A stretch of 63,550 bases of DNA from Maritimibacter sp. REDSEA-S28_B5 (lineage in GTDB: Bacteria; Pseudomonadota; Alphaproteobacteria; Rhodobacterales; Rhodobacteraceae): the NCBI GenBank assembly GCA_001626765.1, contig LUOO01000021.1, positions 78,750 to 142,299 on the forward strand. Direction: 5' to 3'. The translations under genes and the position numbers were made by a program. Under the pieces are notes generated by a model. The model saw only the letters and a list, made by a program, of their open reading frames with translations, ran no database searches and was not told where the DNA came from. Below are positions 46,902-55,900 of this stretch, piece after piece. The stretch's first letter is position 1; each line of letters starts with the position of its first letter.

Positions 46902-47528
46902 TCAGTCCACCATCAGCACGTAACCCGTGCCGCGCACAGTCTGCAGATACTTGGCCATCTTGGGATCGGCCTCGAGCTTGCGGCGCAGGCGCGTGATCTG
47001 CACGTCCACCGCGCGACTGCCCGGTTCCGTTTCGCCCATCTCGTCCATGAGTTCCGCCCGCGTGATCGGGTGGTTGGGCGTCGCGGTTAGCGCGCGCATG
47101 AGCTTGACCTCGGTCGCGGTCAGTTTCACTCGTTCGCCGTTCTGCGTCAGCGTGCCCGCGGCCACGTCGTAGGCAAAGGGTCCGAAACGCAGATCCTTGG
47201 GTTTTTCCGGCTCAGGTCGCGGGGCGCGATCAAGGATCGTGTTGATCATCTGCGTAAGCTGCGCGCCGTCCACGGGTTTCGGGACGGATGCGTCGCCCGT
47301 GCCGCCCAAGGTGACCTGTGGCCCATCGAAGGTGATCTGCCCTGCCTCCACGTCCGCAACCGCGATGTCGAAATCCAGCCCCGACATGAGGCGCATCGCG
47401 TGATCGCCATCCCGGGCCGTGGTCACGAGAAAGCCCTGCCGGGACAGCCATGTGCGGAGCAGCTTGCGCGTCTCTTCATGTGGCACGGCGAGCAGCAGAT
47501 GGGGCGGGGTGTCGGGCAAGACGGGCAT
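46902..47528 (-). CDS. petR: OmpR-type response regulator with degenerate receiver (PetR-like)
   Basis: This 208-residue regulator has a good C-terminal winged helix (KLTATEVKLMRAL, VDVQITRLRRKLEADPK, LQTVRGTGYVLM). The receiver domain is short: the acidic pair is replaced by AVPHEE, the phospho-aspartate position is kept in IAVADVEAG, and the lysine in VPKPVD. Pairing with a PetP-type MarR gene, sharing one base (TGATG), matches Rhodobacter petPR. PetR there controls cytochrome bc1-related functions. About 30 residues less than typical receivers suggest divergence or an in-frame loss. Confidence 0.65.
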   Translation of the reverse strand: MPVLPDTPPHLLLAVPHEETRKLLRTWLSRQGFLVTTARDGDHAMRLMSGLDFDIAVADVEAGQITFDGPQVTLGGTGDASVPKPVDGAQLTQMINTILDRAPRPEPEKPKDLRFGPFAYDVAAGTLTQNGERVKLTATEVKLMRALTATPNHPITRAELMDEMGETEPGSRAVDVQITRLRRKLEADPKMAKYLQTVRGTGYVLMVD

Positions 47529-47892
47529 CAGTCTGGCTCTTTCAGCGTCGAGAAATGCCGCCGCATGTCCGGGTCCATCATCGCTTCGAGCACCTGGCGG
47601 AACCCCTGCACGGCGTCCGGCCCGGCCTCGCGGTAGGCCTGCCGCATCCGGGCGCGCTGGGCGTCGGACAGTTCGGCTTCGAGCCCCTGTCCCTTTTCGG
47701 TGAGGTGGAGGTGCCGTTCGCGTTTGTCCCGGTTGCCCACGCGGCTGTCCACCAGCCCGTCCTCGACCAGCGTCCTGAGCTACGGTCGGGATCCGCGGTA
47801 AAGCCGCGATAGGCGAAGAACATCGCCTCGATCCCCTTTTTGAGCTGCTCGTCCGTAAGGAACAGAAGTGAAGGTCCGCGTCGGTCGTCCAT
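47528..47892 (-). pseudogene. petP: MarR-family regulator (PetP-like), internal out-of-frame deletion
   Basis: The start MDDRRGPSLLFLTDEQ (ATG 47892, AAGGAGGGG site) runs normally to FFAYRGFTADPD. Near 47780 the frame changes and resumes as LRTLVEDGLVDSRVGNRDKR to the end ending in HFSTLKEPD. About 45 residues, the core of the helix-turn-helix domain, are missing. The protein cannot bind DNA as it stands. Its stop overlaps the petR start, so petR translation would suffer too. In Rhodobacter capsulatus this pair is needed for growth, so a sequencing error should be excluded first. Confidence 0.82.
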
Positions 47893-48075
47893 ACGCCCCT
47901 CCTTGTTTTCAAAGTGATGTCTCGTTGGGCAATTTACGTCAGCCTTGTTGACTTTACTAGGCCCAAATGTTAGCGAGTCGCAGGTTTGGCGCAATTTAAT
48001 GTCCGGTTCGGACCCAACCTACGCAACATTCGGAAAAATCGTCGTCGGGGCTCACCGGGACGGATGGAGGTTCAC

Positions 48076-48942
48076 ATGGCTGCATATGATGATCGCGATG
48101 GCAAGATCTGGGCCGACGGCACACTCGTCGACTGGCGGGATGCGAAGGTGCATGTATTGTCCCACGCGCTGCACTATGCCTCCTCTGTCTTCGAGGGCGA
48201 GCGCTGCTACAACGGCAAGATCTTCAAGAGCGACGAACATTCGGCGCGGCTTTTGCGTTCGGGTGATCTGCTCGACATGAAGATCCCCTATACCGTGGAG
48301 CAGATCAACGCCGCGAAATACGAGGTGCTCGAGGCGAACGGCTGGGACAACGCCTATGTGCGCGTCGTCGCCTTCCGGGGCGCGGGCGAGGATATGGGTG
48401 TCTCGTCGTCCAGGAACCCGGTGCGCATGTTCGTGACGGCCTGGGAATGGGGCAACTACTACGGCGACGCGAAAACCAAGGGCGCGAAGCTCGACATTTC
48501 CAAGTGGAAACGCCCCTCGCCGGAGACGATCCCGACAGCCGCGAAGGCTGCCGGTCTTTACATGATCTGCACCATGTCGAAACACGCGGCCGAGGCCAAA
48601 GGCTGCTCCGATGCGCTCTTCTACGACTATCGCGGCTACGTGGCCGAGGCGACCGGGGCCAACGTGTTCTTCGTCAAGGACGGCGAGGTTCACACGCCGA
48701 TCCCCGATGCGATCCTCAACGGCCTGACCCGTCAGACCGTCATCGCGATGCTGCGCGACATGGGCATCACCGTCCACGAACGCCATATCATGCCGGAAGA
48801 GATGGAAGGTTTCGAACAGTGCTGGCTCACCGGGTCGGCGGCCGAAGTGACCCCCGTGGGCCAGATCGGCGACTATACCTTCGAGGTCGGCAAGCTCACG
48901 CTCGACATCGCGGCGGCCTACGAGGCGCTGGTGCGGTCGTAA
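48076..48942 (+). CDS. ilvE: Branched-chain amino acid aminotransferase
   Basis: This is a 288-residue class IV PLP aminotransferase for Val, Leu and Ile. The Schiff-base lysine is K157 in ETIPTAAKAAG. HALHYASSVFEGERCY, GYVAEATGANVFFV and LTGSAAEVTPV are conserved. The ATG at 48076 has a GGAGG site; longer open frames upstream are not needed. It is divergent from petP. Confidence 0.95.
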   Translation: MAAYDDRDGKIWADGTLVDWRDAKVHVLSHALHYASSVFEGERCYNGKIFKSDEHSARLLRSGDLLDMKIPYTVEQINAAKYEVLEANGWDNAYVRVVAFRGAGEDMGVSSSRNPVRMFVTAWEWGNYYGDAKTKGAKLDISKWKRPSPETIPTAAKAAGLYMICTMSKHAAEAKGCSDALFYDYRGYVAEATGANVFFVKDGEVHTPIPDAILNGLTRQTVIAMLRDMGITVHERHIMPEEMEGFEQCWLTGSAAEVTPVGQIGDYTFEVGKLTLDIAAAYEALVRS

Positions 48943-48960
48943 GATCGTCGGGTCTTCGCG

Positions 48961-48990
48961 AAACGGCGCCGCTTTGCGGCGCCGTTTTTT
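48961..48990. terminator. Bidirectional terminator between ilvE and DUF2200 gene
   Basis: AAACGGCGCCGC and GCGGCGCCGTTT (48961-48987) form a 12-bp perfect stem with a TTT loop, followed by TTT on the plus strand. The AAA at the other foot makes it usable for the convergent gene as well. Confidence 0.87.
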
Positions 48991-49342
48991 ATGGCTTGCG
49001 CAGGATTTTCTCCATCGCCTTGCCCCTGGCCAGTTCGTCGATGAGCTTGTCCAGATAGCGGATTTCCTGCATCAACGGATCTTCGATCTCTTCCACGCGG
49101 ATGCCGCAAACCACGCCCTTGATCAGCCGCCGGTCGGGATTCATCGCGGGCGCCTTGTCGAAGAATGTCTCGAAGTTCGTCCTGTCCTCGATCACCTTGG
49201 CAAGGCCCGCCTCGTCGTAACCCGTGAGCCAGCGGATGATCTCGTGTACCTCTTCCTGCGTGCGCCCCTTGCGTTCGGCCTTGGAGACATAGGCCGGATA
49301 GACCGATCCGAAGGCCATCGTGTAAATGCGGTGCTTCTGCAT
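48989..49342 (-). CDS. DUF2200 family protein
   Basis: This is a 117-residue protein that matches DUF2200 by [20 protein letters not shown] and [18 protein letters not shown]. It has no signal or membrane segment, and function is unknown. The ATG at 49342 (MQKHRIYTM) follows a GAGAGGAA site; a longer frame to 49387 is possible but less likely. Confidence 0.88.
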   Translation of the reverse strand: MQKHRIYTMAFGSVYPAYVSKAERKGRTQEEVHEIIRWLTGYDEAGLAKVIEDRTNFETFFDKAPAMNPDRRLIKGVVCGIRVEEIEDPLMQEIRYLDKLIDELARGKAMEKILRKP

Positions 49343-49476
49343 GCGCGTTCCTCTCGCTTGGCGGAAGGTTAACGCAGTAGGGAACAATTTGCCCGAAAAT
49401 CTTGACGGTTCTTGAGGGCCTTTGGCGCAGGTTGGGCGAGGCCGGGGTCTGATCCGGCCGAATTTTCGAGGGCACC

Positions 49477-49902
49477 ATGAAGAACCGTTTCAGTATCCTC
49501 TATATCCTCGGCCTGCTTGCGCTCATCGTCTTGCCCACGGTGGCGAGCCTTGGCTGGTTCGCCGTGACCAAGAACCCGAACCTTCGCCCCTTGGGCGTGA
49601 CCGAGGAAAACCTGCGCGCCTTCGACAAGGGCGGGGCAGAGGGCGTTCGCATCGTGGCACAGGTGGACTGGGCCCAAGCGCAGGCGGACGGCGTATCGCG
49701 CGCCGAGGTCGAGCGCCTCTTGCGTCGCGCCTTTGCCGCGAAAGGCCTCGATGTCACGGTGTCCTTCTCGGAGGGCGCCGAAAGGATGGGCGTGACCTAT
49801 AGGGTCGGGTATTCCCGTATCGGCCCCTATGCGCTGCAAGAGGCGGCCCTTGGTGTGAACGCCGCCGTCGATGCCTACCACATGCATGCTCCGGTAAGCT
49901 GA
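49477..49902 (+). CDS. Conserved hypothetical membrane-anchored protein
   Basis: This is a 141-residue protein I do not recognise. It has one N-terminal hydrophobic segment ([19 protein letters not shown]). An alpha/beta-looking domain follows with [15 protein letters not shown] near the C-terminus. It is likely anchored in the inner membrane with the domain in the periplasm. Codon usage is like its neighbours, so it is probably a real gene. It converges on queG. Confidence 0.65.
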   Translation: MKNRFSILYILGLLALIVLPTVASLGWFAVTKNPNLRPLGVTEENLRAFDKGGAEGVRIVAQVDWAQAQADGVSRAEVERLLRRAFAAKGLDVTVSFSEGAERMGVTYRVGYSRIGPYALQEAALGVNAAVDAYHMHAPVS

Positions 49903-49986
49903 CCAAGGGGCGACCGCTACGTGCTCCTCGCAGGCCGGGTGAGCACGGGAAAAGGGCCGTTGGTTGCGCCGCAGGCGAGGCTTGGT

Positions 49987-51039
49987 TCAAACCCTCGCGC
50001 GGTCGATCATGCGGACGGCCCATGCTGCCGCGTCGGCCAGCACGGGATCGGGGTCGAGCGCGAGTGCCTCCAGCCGGGGCAGGTGGCCGGGATCGCCCGA
50101 ATTGCCCATGGCGTAGCAGACGTTGCGCAGAAACCGCGCCCGCCCGATCCGTTTGATCGGCGAGCCCGAGAACTGCGCCCGGAACCCGGCGTCGTCCAGT
50201 GCCGCGAGCTGCGCAAGCTCCGGCGCGACGAGATCTGCGCGCGCTTCGTACCTGGCCTCGCGCGCTGTCGCTGCGAACTTGTTCCAGGGGCACACGGCCA
50301 GGCAATCGTCACAGCCGTAAATGCGGTTGCCCAGAAGCGGGCGCAGCGCCTCGTCCACCGGTCCCTTGTGCTCGATGGTCAGGTAGGAAATGCAACGCCG
50401 GGCATCCAGCTGGAACGGCGCGGGAAAGGCGTCGGTCGGGCAGACGTCGAGACAGGCGGTGCAAGAGCCGCAGTTTTCCCGCCCGGGTTCATCCACCGGC
50501 AAATCGAGCGTCGTGAAGATCGCGCCCAGGAAGAACCAGTTCCCCAGATCGCGGGACAGAAGGTTCGTGTGCTTGCCCTGCCAGCCGAGCCCGGCCGCCT
50601 GCGCGAGCGGCTTTTCCATCACGGGGGCCGTATCGACAAAGACCTTGATCTCCGCCGTGTCGCCCTGTCGCGCGGCCTCTTCGATGAGCCAGCGACCGAG
50701 CCGTTTCAGCCGTTTCTTCACGACGTCGTGGTAGTCGCGGTTCTGGGCATAGACCGAGATCGCGCCCCGATCGGGCTGGCCCACGACTTCCATCGGGTCG
50801 TGATCGGGCGTGTAGACCTCGGCCAGCATGATGACGGATTTCGCCTCTGGCCAAAGCGCCGCCGGATTGCCGCGCCAGTTCATCCGTTCGGCCATCCATC
50901 CCATGTCGCCGTGCCGACCGGCGTCGACAAAGGTGGCCAGCCGGTCCGGGAGTTCCGGGAGCGCGTCAGGGCGCATCACGCCCATGGCCGAAAACCCTTC
51001 GGCCAGCGCCCGCTCCTTTATCGTGTCATAGATGCCCAT
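49987..51039 (-). CDS. queG: Epoxyqueuosine reductase
   Basis: QueG does the last step of queuosine synthesis in tRNA, using cobalamin and two 4Fe-4S clusters. The 350-residue protein shows both ferredoxin-like sets: [23 protein letters not shown], and [33 protein letters not shown] is the conserved active-site region. A HEAT-like C-terminal tail follows. The preceding gene on this strand is a GST, 26 bases away. Confidence 0.95.
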   Translation of the reverse strand: MGIYDTIKERALAEGFSAMGVMRPDALPELPDRLATFVDAGRHGDMGWMAERMNWRGNPAALWPEAKSVIMLAEVYTPDHDPMEVVGQPDRGAISVYAQNRDYHDVVKKRLKRLGRWLIEEAARQGDTAEIKVFVDTAPVMEKPLAQAAGLGWQGKHTNLLSRDLGNWFFLGAIFTTLDLPVDEPGRENCGSCTACLDVCPTDAFPAPFQLDARRCISYLTIEHKGPVDEALRPLLGNRIYGCDDCLAVCPWNKFAATAREARYEARADLVAPELAQLAALDDAGFRAQFSGSPIKRIGRARFLRNVCYAMGNSGDPGHLPRLEALALDPDPVLADAAAWAVRMIDRARV

Positions 51040-51065
51040 GCGCGGTCACCGTCCCGCGTTCCGTC

Positions 51066-51731
51066 TCAGAAGTCGAGGTCGGCGTAATGCGGCGGCGGCG
51101 GAAAGCTGGGAACCTGATCTGCTAGCAGCGACCGGAAGGCCGGGCGCGATTTGATCTTGGCATACCATTCGCGCACGTTGCCGTTCCGGTTCCAGTCGAC
51201 GTCCGAGATGTAGTCGAGCGACGACAGATGCGCGGCGGCGGCGAAATCGGCCAGCGTCATGTGGTCCCCGGCAAGCCAGCGCCGCTGGTCCAGAAGCCAG
51301 CCCATGTAGTCGAGGTGATACTTGATCGCCTTCGACCCCGCCTTGATCCGCGTGCTGTCGGGATAGCCCGCGCCGGTCAGTTTCTTGTTCACCCGCTCGT
51401 AGAGCAAGTTCGATGTGACCTCGTTGTGGAACTTGTCGTCGAACCACGCGATGAGCCGCCGCACCTCATACCGAGCGTCGATGTTCGAGGGGATCAGCTT
51501 GGGGTCGCCGTAGCGTTCGTCGAGGTATTCGCAGATCGGCGCGCTTTCGGTCAGGGTCCGGTTGTCGATGCGCAGCACCGGGACCTTGCCCGCCGGATTG
51601 CGACGCATGAATTCGACCGATTTTTCCCAGTACCGCTCTTCCACCAGTTCCACTTCCAGCCGCTTTTCGGCGAGCACGAGGCGCACCTTGCGGCAGAACG
51701 GAGACAGAGGTGAATGGTAGAGACGGATCAT
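51066..51731 (-). CDS. Glutathione S-transferase family protein
   Basis: This is a 221-residue protein with an N-terminal thioredoxin-like domain (LYHSPLSPFCRKVRLVLAEK, then AGKVPVLRIDN and SAPICEYLDERYG) and a helical C-terminal domain. It belongs to the FtsZm1-like GST group common in alphaproteobacteria. The substrate is unknown. Probably co-transcribed with queG. Confidence 0.88.
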   Translation of the reverse strand: MIRLYHSPLSPFCRKVRLVLAEKRLEVELVEERYWEKSVEFMRRNPAGKVPVLRIDNRTLTESAPICEYLDERYGDPKLIPSNIDARYEVRRLIAWFDDKFHNEVTSNLLYERVNKKLTGAGYPDSTRIKAGSKAIKYHLDYMGWLLDQRRWLAGDHMTLADFAAAAHLSSLDYISDVDWNRNGNVREWYAKIKSRPAFRSLLADQVPSFPPPPHYADLDF

Positions 51732-51785
51732 CGGGTCGCACTGTTTGGGATGTGAGACCCGTAATGCACGGGAAACAGGGGGCTT

Positions 51786-52511
51786 TCAATCCTCGAAGCA
51801 ATCAGAGCGCCCGTCTACGCGGATTGTCTCGGCCCCGTCGCGGATACTTGCCGACCGGCGCTGCATGAAGGACGAGGGCCGGCTCGCGTCGCGCCCCTTG
51901 GGATCGGGCAGGACAGCGGCCAGCAGCGCAGCCTGCGTCGCGGTCAGGTCGCGGGAGGAAACGCCGAAGTAATGCTGCGCGGCGGCCTCGGCGCCAAAGA
52001 CGCCCTCGTCGAATTCGACCACGTTCAGATAGACCTCGACGATGCGCCGCTTGCTCCACACCAGTTCCATCGCCGGAGTGATCAGCCCCTCGAGCGCCTT
52101 GCGGGTGTAGGTGCGACCGTGCCAGAGAAACACGTTTTTCACGACCTGCTGCGACAACGTCGAGGCCCCGCGATTTTCGCCCGCCTCGATGACCTGCCGG
52201 ATCGCCGCCATGTCAAAGCCCCAGTGCAGGCAAAAATTCGCGTCCTCCGCCGCGACGACCGAACGCGCCATCACGGGCGCCATATCCTCGATCGGCACCC
52301 AGTCGCGGTCGATACCGCCCAGACGGATGCTTTCGCTCATCTGGTAGAAGGTCGTGGGCGGATTGACGAACGTATAGAGCGACACGCCCAGACAGATCAG
52401 CGCGACCAGCGTCAGCGCGATGCGCCGGAGCCACCGCCCGATGAACCGGATCAACCAGCGCCCTGGCCGGATGCGTGTCTTGGAAGTGCCTTTGGTCTTT
52501 GCCCGCGCCAT
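51786..52511 (-). CDS. mtgA: Monofunctional biosynthetic peptidoglycan transglycosylase
   Basis: This is a 241-residue GT51 glycosyltransferase that polymerises glycan strands from lipid II. An N-terminal basic stretch is followed by one membrane helix (about residues 32-50). The catalytic glutamate is in SVVAAEDANFCLHWGFD. GASTLSQQVVKNVFLWHGRT and ELVWSKRRIVEVYLNVVE are conserved. I prefer the ATG at 52511 over one five codons earlier. Confidence 0.92.
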   Translation of the reverse strand: MARAKTKGTSKTRIRPGRWLIRFIGRWLRRIALTLVALICLGVSLYTFVNPPTTFYQMSESIRLGGIDRDWVPIEDMAPVMARSVVAAEDANFCLHWGFDMAAIRQVIEAGENRGASTLSQQVVKNVFLWHGRTYTRKALEGLITPAMELVWSKRRIVEVYLNVVEFDEGVFGAEAAAQHYFGVSSRDLTATQAALLAAVLPDPKGRDASRPSSFMQRRSASIRDGAETIRVDGRSDCFED

Positions 52512-52589
52512 GGTCCCAATGACCATGCAGCCCGATTTCGGTCAAGCAGGGCTTGGGTCTGTCTGCGACCGGGTGTCAGGGCAAACCGC

Positions 52590-52703
52590 TCAGATATAGA
52601 TCGGCAATGCCGTCGCGAGGATACCACCCATGATGGTGCCGAGCGTCAATCCTGTCGTGACGCGGAGAAAAAACTGTGAAGTTTCAGCAACTTTGGCGAG
52701 CAT
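52590..52703 (-). CDS. 37-residue single-span membrane protein candidate
   Basis: The frame reads MLAKVAETSQFFLRVTTG then a hydrophobic span LTLGTIMGGILATALPIYI and a TGA stop. A GGGGGA ribosome site sits four bases before the ATG, inside the 3' arm of a strong hairpin. It is too short for ordinary gene finding. The match of a clean ATG, ribosome site, amphipathic start and one helix supports a real small membrane protein, but there is no homology I can recall. It has its own 200-base gap after gltB's terminator. Confidence 0.6.
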   Translation of the reverse strand: MLAKVAETSQFFLRVTTGLTLGTIMGGILATALPIYI

Positions 52704-52729
52704 GTTTCCCCCTGTTCATAGGGGGAAAC
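52704..52729 (-). promoter_or_regulatory. Hairpin sequestering the ribosome site of the 37-residue ORF
   Basis: On the minus strand GTTTCCCCC (52729-52721), loop TATGAACA, and GGGGGAAAC (52712-52704) pair perfectly over 9 bp and end directly at the ATG. The ribosome site GGGGGA is fully in the stem. No T run follows, so it is not a terminator. Confidence 0.6.
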
Positions 52730-52860
52730 TAGCATGATTCGGTAAATGTTCCAGAAAGGTGTCGAAAATGTGGCGCGATTGAGGCGCGAAATTTCATCTG
52801 TTGTTCTACATGGCGGCACCATGACGCCCGGTGGGTAGAGTTGTTTCACACATGCTGGCC

Positions 52861-52892
52861 AAAACAATTCGGGCGGGGAAATTCCCCGCCCG
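52861..52892 (-). terminator. gltB operon terminator
   Basis: On the minus strand CGGGCGGGG and CCCCGCCCG (52870-52892, 5-base AT loop) are followed by GAATTGTTTT. It lies 25 bases past the gltB stop. Confidence 0.78.
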
Positions 52893-52917
52893 TTCGCCTG
52901 TCTTGTCGTGTGGCGGA

Positions 52918-55900
52918 TCATTCCGCCGGGATCGCACCCTTTTCCATCGAAAGCGGTGCTGCGAGATGGGCGAGCATCTCCTTGGGGCAGACCTGAAGGA
53001 AGTTGTCCTTCTCGATGTCCCAATGCCTCAGGATCTCGGCGGCTTTGCGGCTGCCCGTCTCGGCCACGTGGCGTTCGATCAGGCCGCGCAGTTCGGTTTC
53101 CCAATGCTCCACGGTCACCGCGCAGGTCACGAGGGTCTCTATGTTCATGAAGTCTTCGGCCACCGCATCCGGGTCGTAAAGATAGGCCATACCGCCGGTC
53201 ATGCCCGCGCCGAAGTTCGCGCCGATGGACCCGAGGATCACCGCCACGCCGCCGGTCATGTATTCGCAACCGTTGGTCCCGCAGCCCTCGATCACGACGC
53301 GCGCGCCGGAGTTGCGGACGGCGAAGCGTTCGCCCGCCCGACCGGCGGCAAAGAGGTAACCGTCGGTCGCGCCGTAAAGCACGGTGTTCCCGATGATCGT
53401 GTTCTCGGCAGCGACAAGCGGTGAGGCCATCGGCGGACGCACCACGATGGTGCCACCCGACAGGCCCTTGCCGACATAGTCGTTGGCGTCACCCGAAACT
53501 TCGATCTTGAGCCCAGGTGCTGCAAAGGCGCCGAGCGACTGACCGGCGGACCCGGACAGCTTGACCGTCAGGTGGTCGGGCTGGAGCTTGTTGCGCATCC
53601 CGAAGTTGCGAACGATGTGCGACGAGGTCCGCGTGCCGATGGTGCGGTGGGTGTTGCGCACCGCATACTGAAGCTGCATCTTCTCGCCGTCGTTGAGGAA
53701 GCGCTGGGCGTCCTTCACGATTTCCGCATCGAGCGTATCGGGCACGGCATTGCGTTCGCGATCCCGGTTGTAGGTGTCGCGCCCGACGCCATCCACACTG
53801 ATGAGCAGCGGGTTGAGGTCGAGGTCGTCGAGGTGGGCCGAGCCACGCGACACCTGCGACAGCAGATCCGCGCGACCGATCACGTCGGCGATGGAGCGCG
53901 CTCCGATCCGGGCGAGGATTTCACGGACTTCCTGCGCATAGAAGGTGATGAGGTTCACCACCTTGTCCGCGTTCCCCGTGAACTTGCCACGAAGCGCCTC
54001 GTCCTGTGTGCAGACACCCACCGGACAGGTGTTCGACTGACACTGACGCACCATGATGCAGCCCATGGCGATGAGCGCGGCGGTGCCGATGCCGAACTCC
54101 TCGGCCCCCATCATCGCGGCCATGACGATGTCACGCCCCGTGCGCAGGCCACCGTCGGTGCGCAGGGTCACCCGCGAGCGCAGATTGTTCATGGCGAGCA
54201 CCTGATGCGCCTCGGTCAGGCCCATTTCCCACGGCAGACCCGCGAATTTGATCGAGGTAGCGGGCGAGGCCCCCGTGCCGCCGTTGTGGCCCGAGATGAG
54301 GATCACGTCGGCCTTGGCCTTGGCGACACCGGCGGCGATGGTGCCGACGCCCGAGGACGCCACCAGCTTCACCGTCACCTTGCAGCGCGGGTTGATCTGC
54401 TTGAGGTCATAGATCAGCTGCGCGAGGTCTTCGATCGAGTAGATGTCGTGGTGCGGCGGCGGCGAGATCAGCGTCACGCCCTTGGTCGAATGGCGCAGAC
54501 GGGCGATGAGGTCGGTGACCTTCATGCCGGGCAGCTGACCGCCCTCGCCGGGCTTGGCACCCTGCGCCACCTTGATCTCGAGCTCTTCGCACTGGTTCAG
54601 GTATTCGGCAGTCACGCCGAAACGGCCCGACGCCACCTGCTTGATCTTCGCCGACGGGTTGTCACCATTGGCCTCGGGCACGAAGTGCGCCGGGTCCTCG
54701 CCGCCCTCACCCGAGTCGGACTTTGCCCCGATCCGGTTCATCGCGACGTTCAGCGTCTTGTGCGCCTCGGGCGACAGGGCGCCCAGCGACATGCCGGGGG
54801 TGACGAAGCGTTTGCGGATCGCGGTGATCGATTCCACTTCCTCGATCGGGATCGGCTCGCCCAGCGGCTTGATGTCGAGCATGTCGCGCAGGTGGATCGG
54901 CGGGTTCGCCTGCATCCGGGCCGAATACTGTTTCCACATCTCGTAGGACGCGCGGTCACAGGCCGATTGCAACAGGTGCATCGTCTGTGCGCCCCAGGCG
55001 TGGGTCTCGCCGCCCTTGCGGGCCTTGTAGAACCCGCCGATGGGCAGGATGTCCTGACCCTGTTTCCAGCCCTTGGCATGGATTTCCACGACCTTGCGCT
55101 GGATGCCCCCGACACCGATGCCGGAGATGCGCGAGGTCATGCCCGGGAAGTATTCGTTCACCATGGCGCGCGACAGGCCCACGGCCTCGAAGTTCAGACC
55201 GCCGCGATAGGACGAGATGACCGAGATACCCATCTTGGCCATGATCTTGAGCAGACCTTGGTCGATGGCTTCGCGGTAGTTGTGAACGGCTTCGGTGAGC
55301 GTCATGTCGAGCAGGCCGCGGTCGATGCGATCCGCGAGCGAATCCTCGGCGAGGTAGGCGTTGACCACGGTGGCCCCGGCGGCGACGAGCACGGCAAAAT
55401 AATGCGGGTCGATACATTCCGCCGACCGCACGTTGACGGAAGTAAACGTCCGCAGACCCTTGCGCACCAGCCAGCTATGGACGGCCGAGGTGGCGAGGAT
55501 CATCGGCATACCCACGCGGGTTTCCGACTGCTTCATGTCCGACAGGACGATATGGCCGGCGCCCGAGCGCACGGCTTCCTCGACTTCTTCGCGGATTCGG
55601 GTCAGCCCGTCGCGCAGCGCGTTCTCGCCGGCATCCGCCGGGAAGGTGCAGTCGATCTCGACCATCTGCGCGTTGAAGCGGCGCACCAGCTCGTCGAACT
55701 GCGCGTTGCCGACAAAGGGGCTTTCCAGAACGAGGATCTCGGTCTGGCTGCCGTTCTCATCGAGCACGTTCTTCAAGTTGCCGAACCGGGTCTTGAGGCT
55801 CATCACCCGGAACTCGCGAAGCGAGTCGATGGGCGGGTTGGTGACCTGCGAGAAATTCTGGCGGAAGAAGTGGCTCAGCGGACGGTATTCGTTCGACAGC

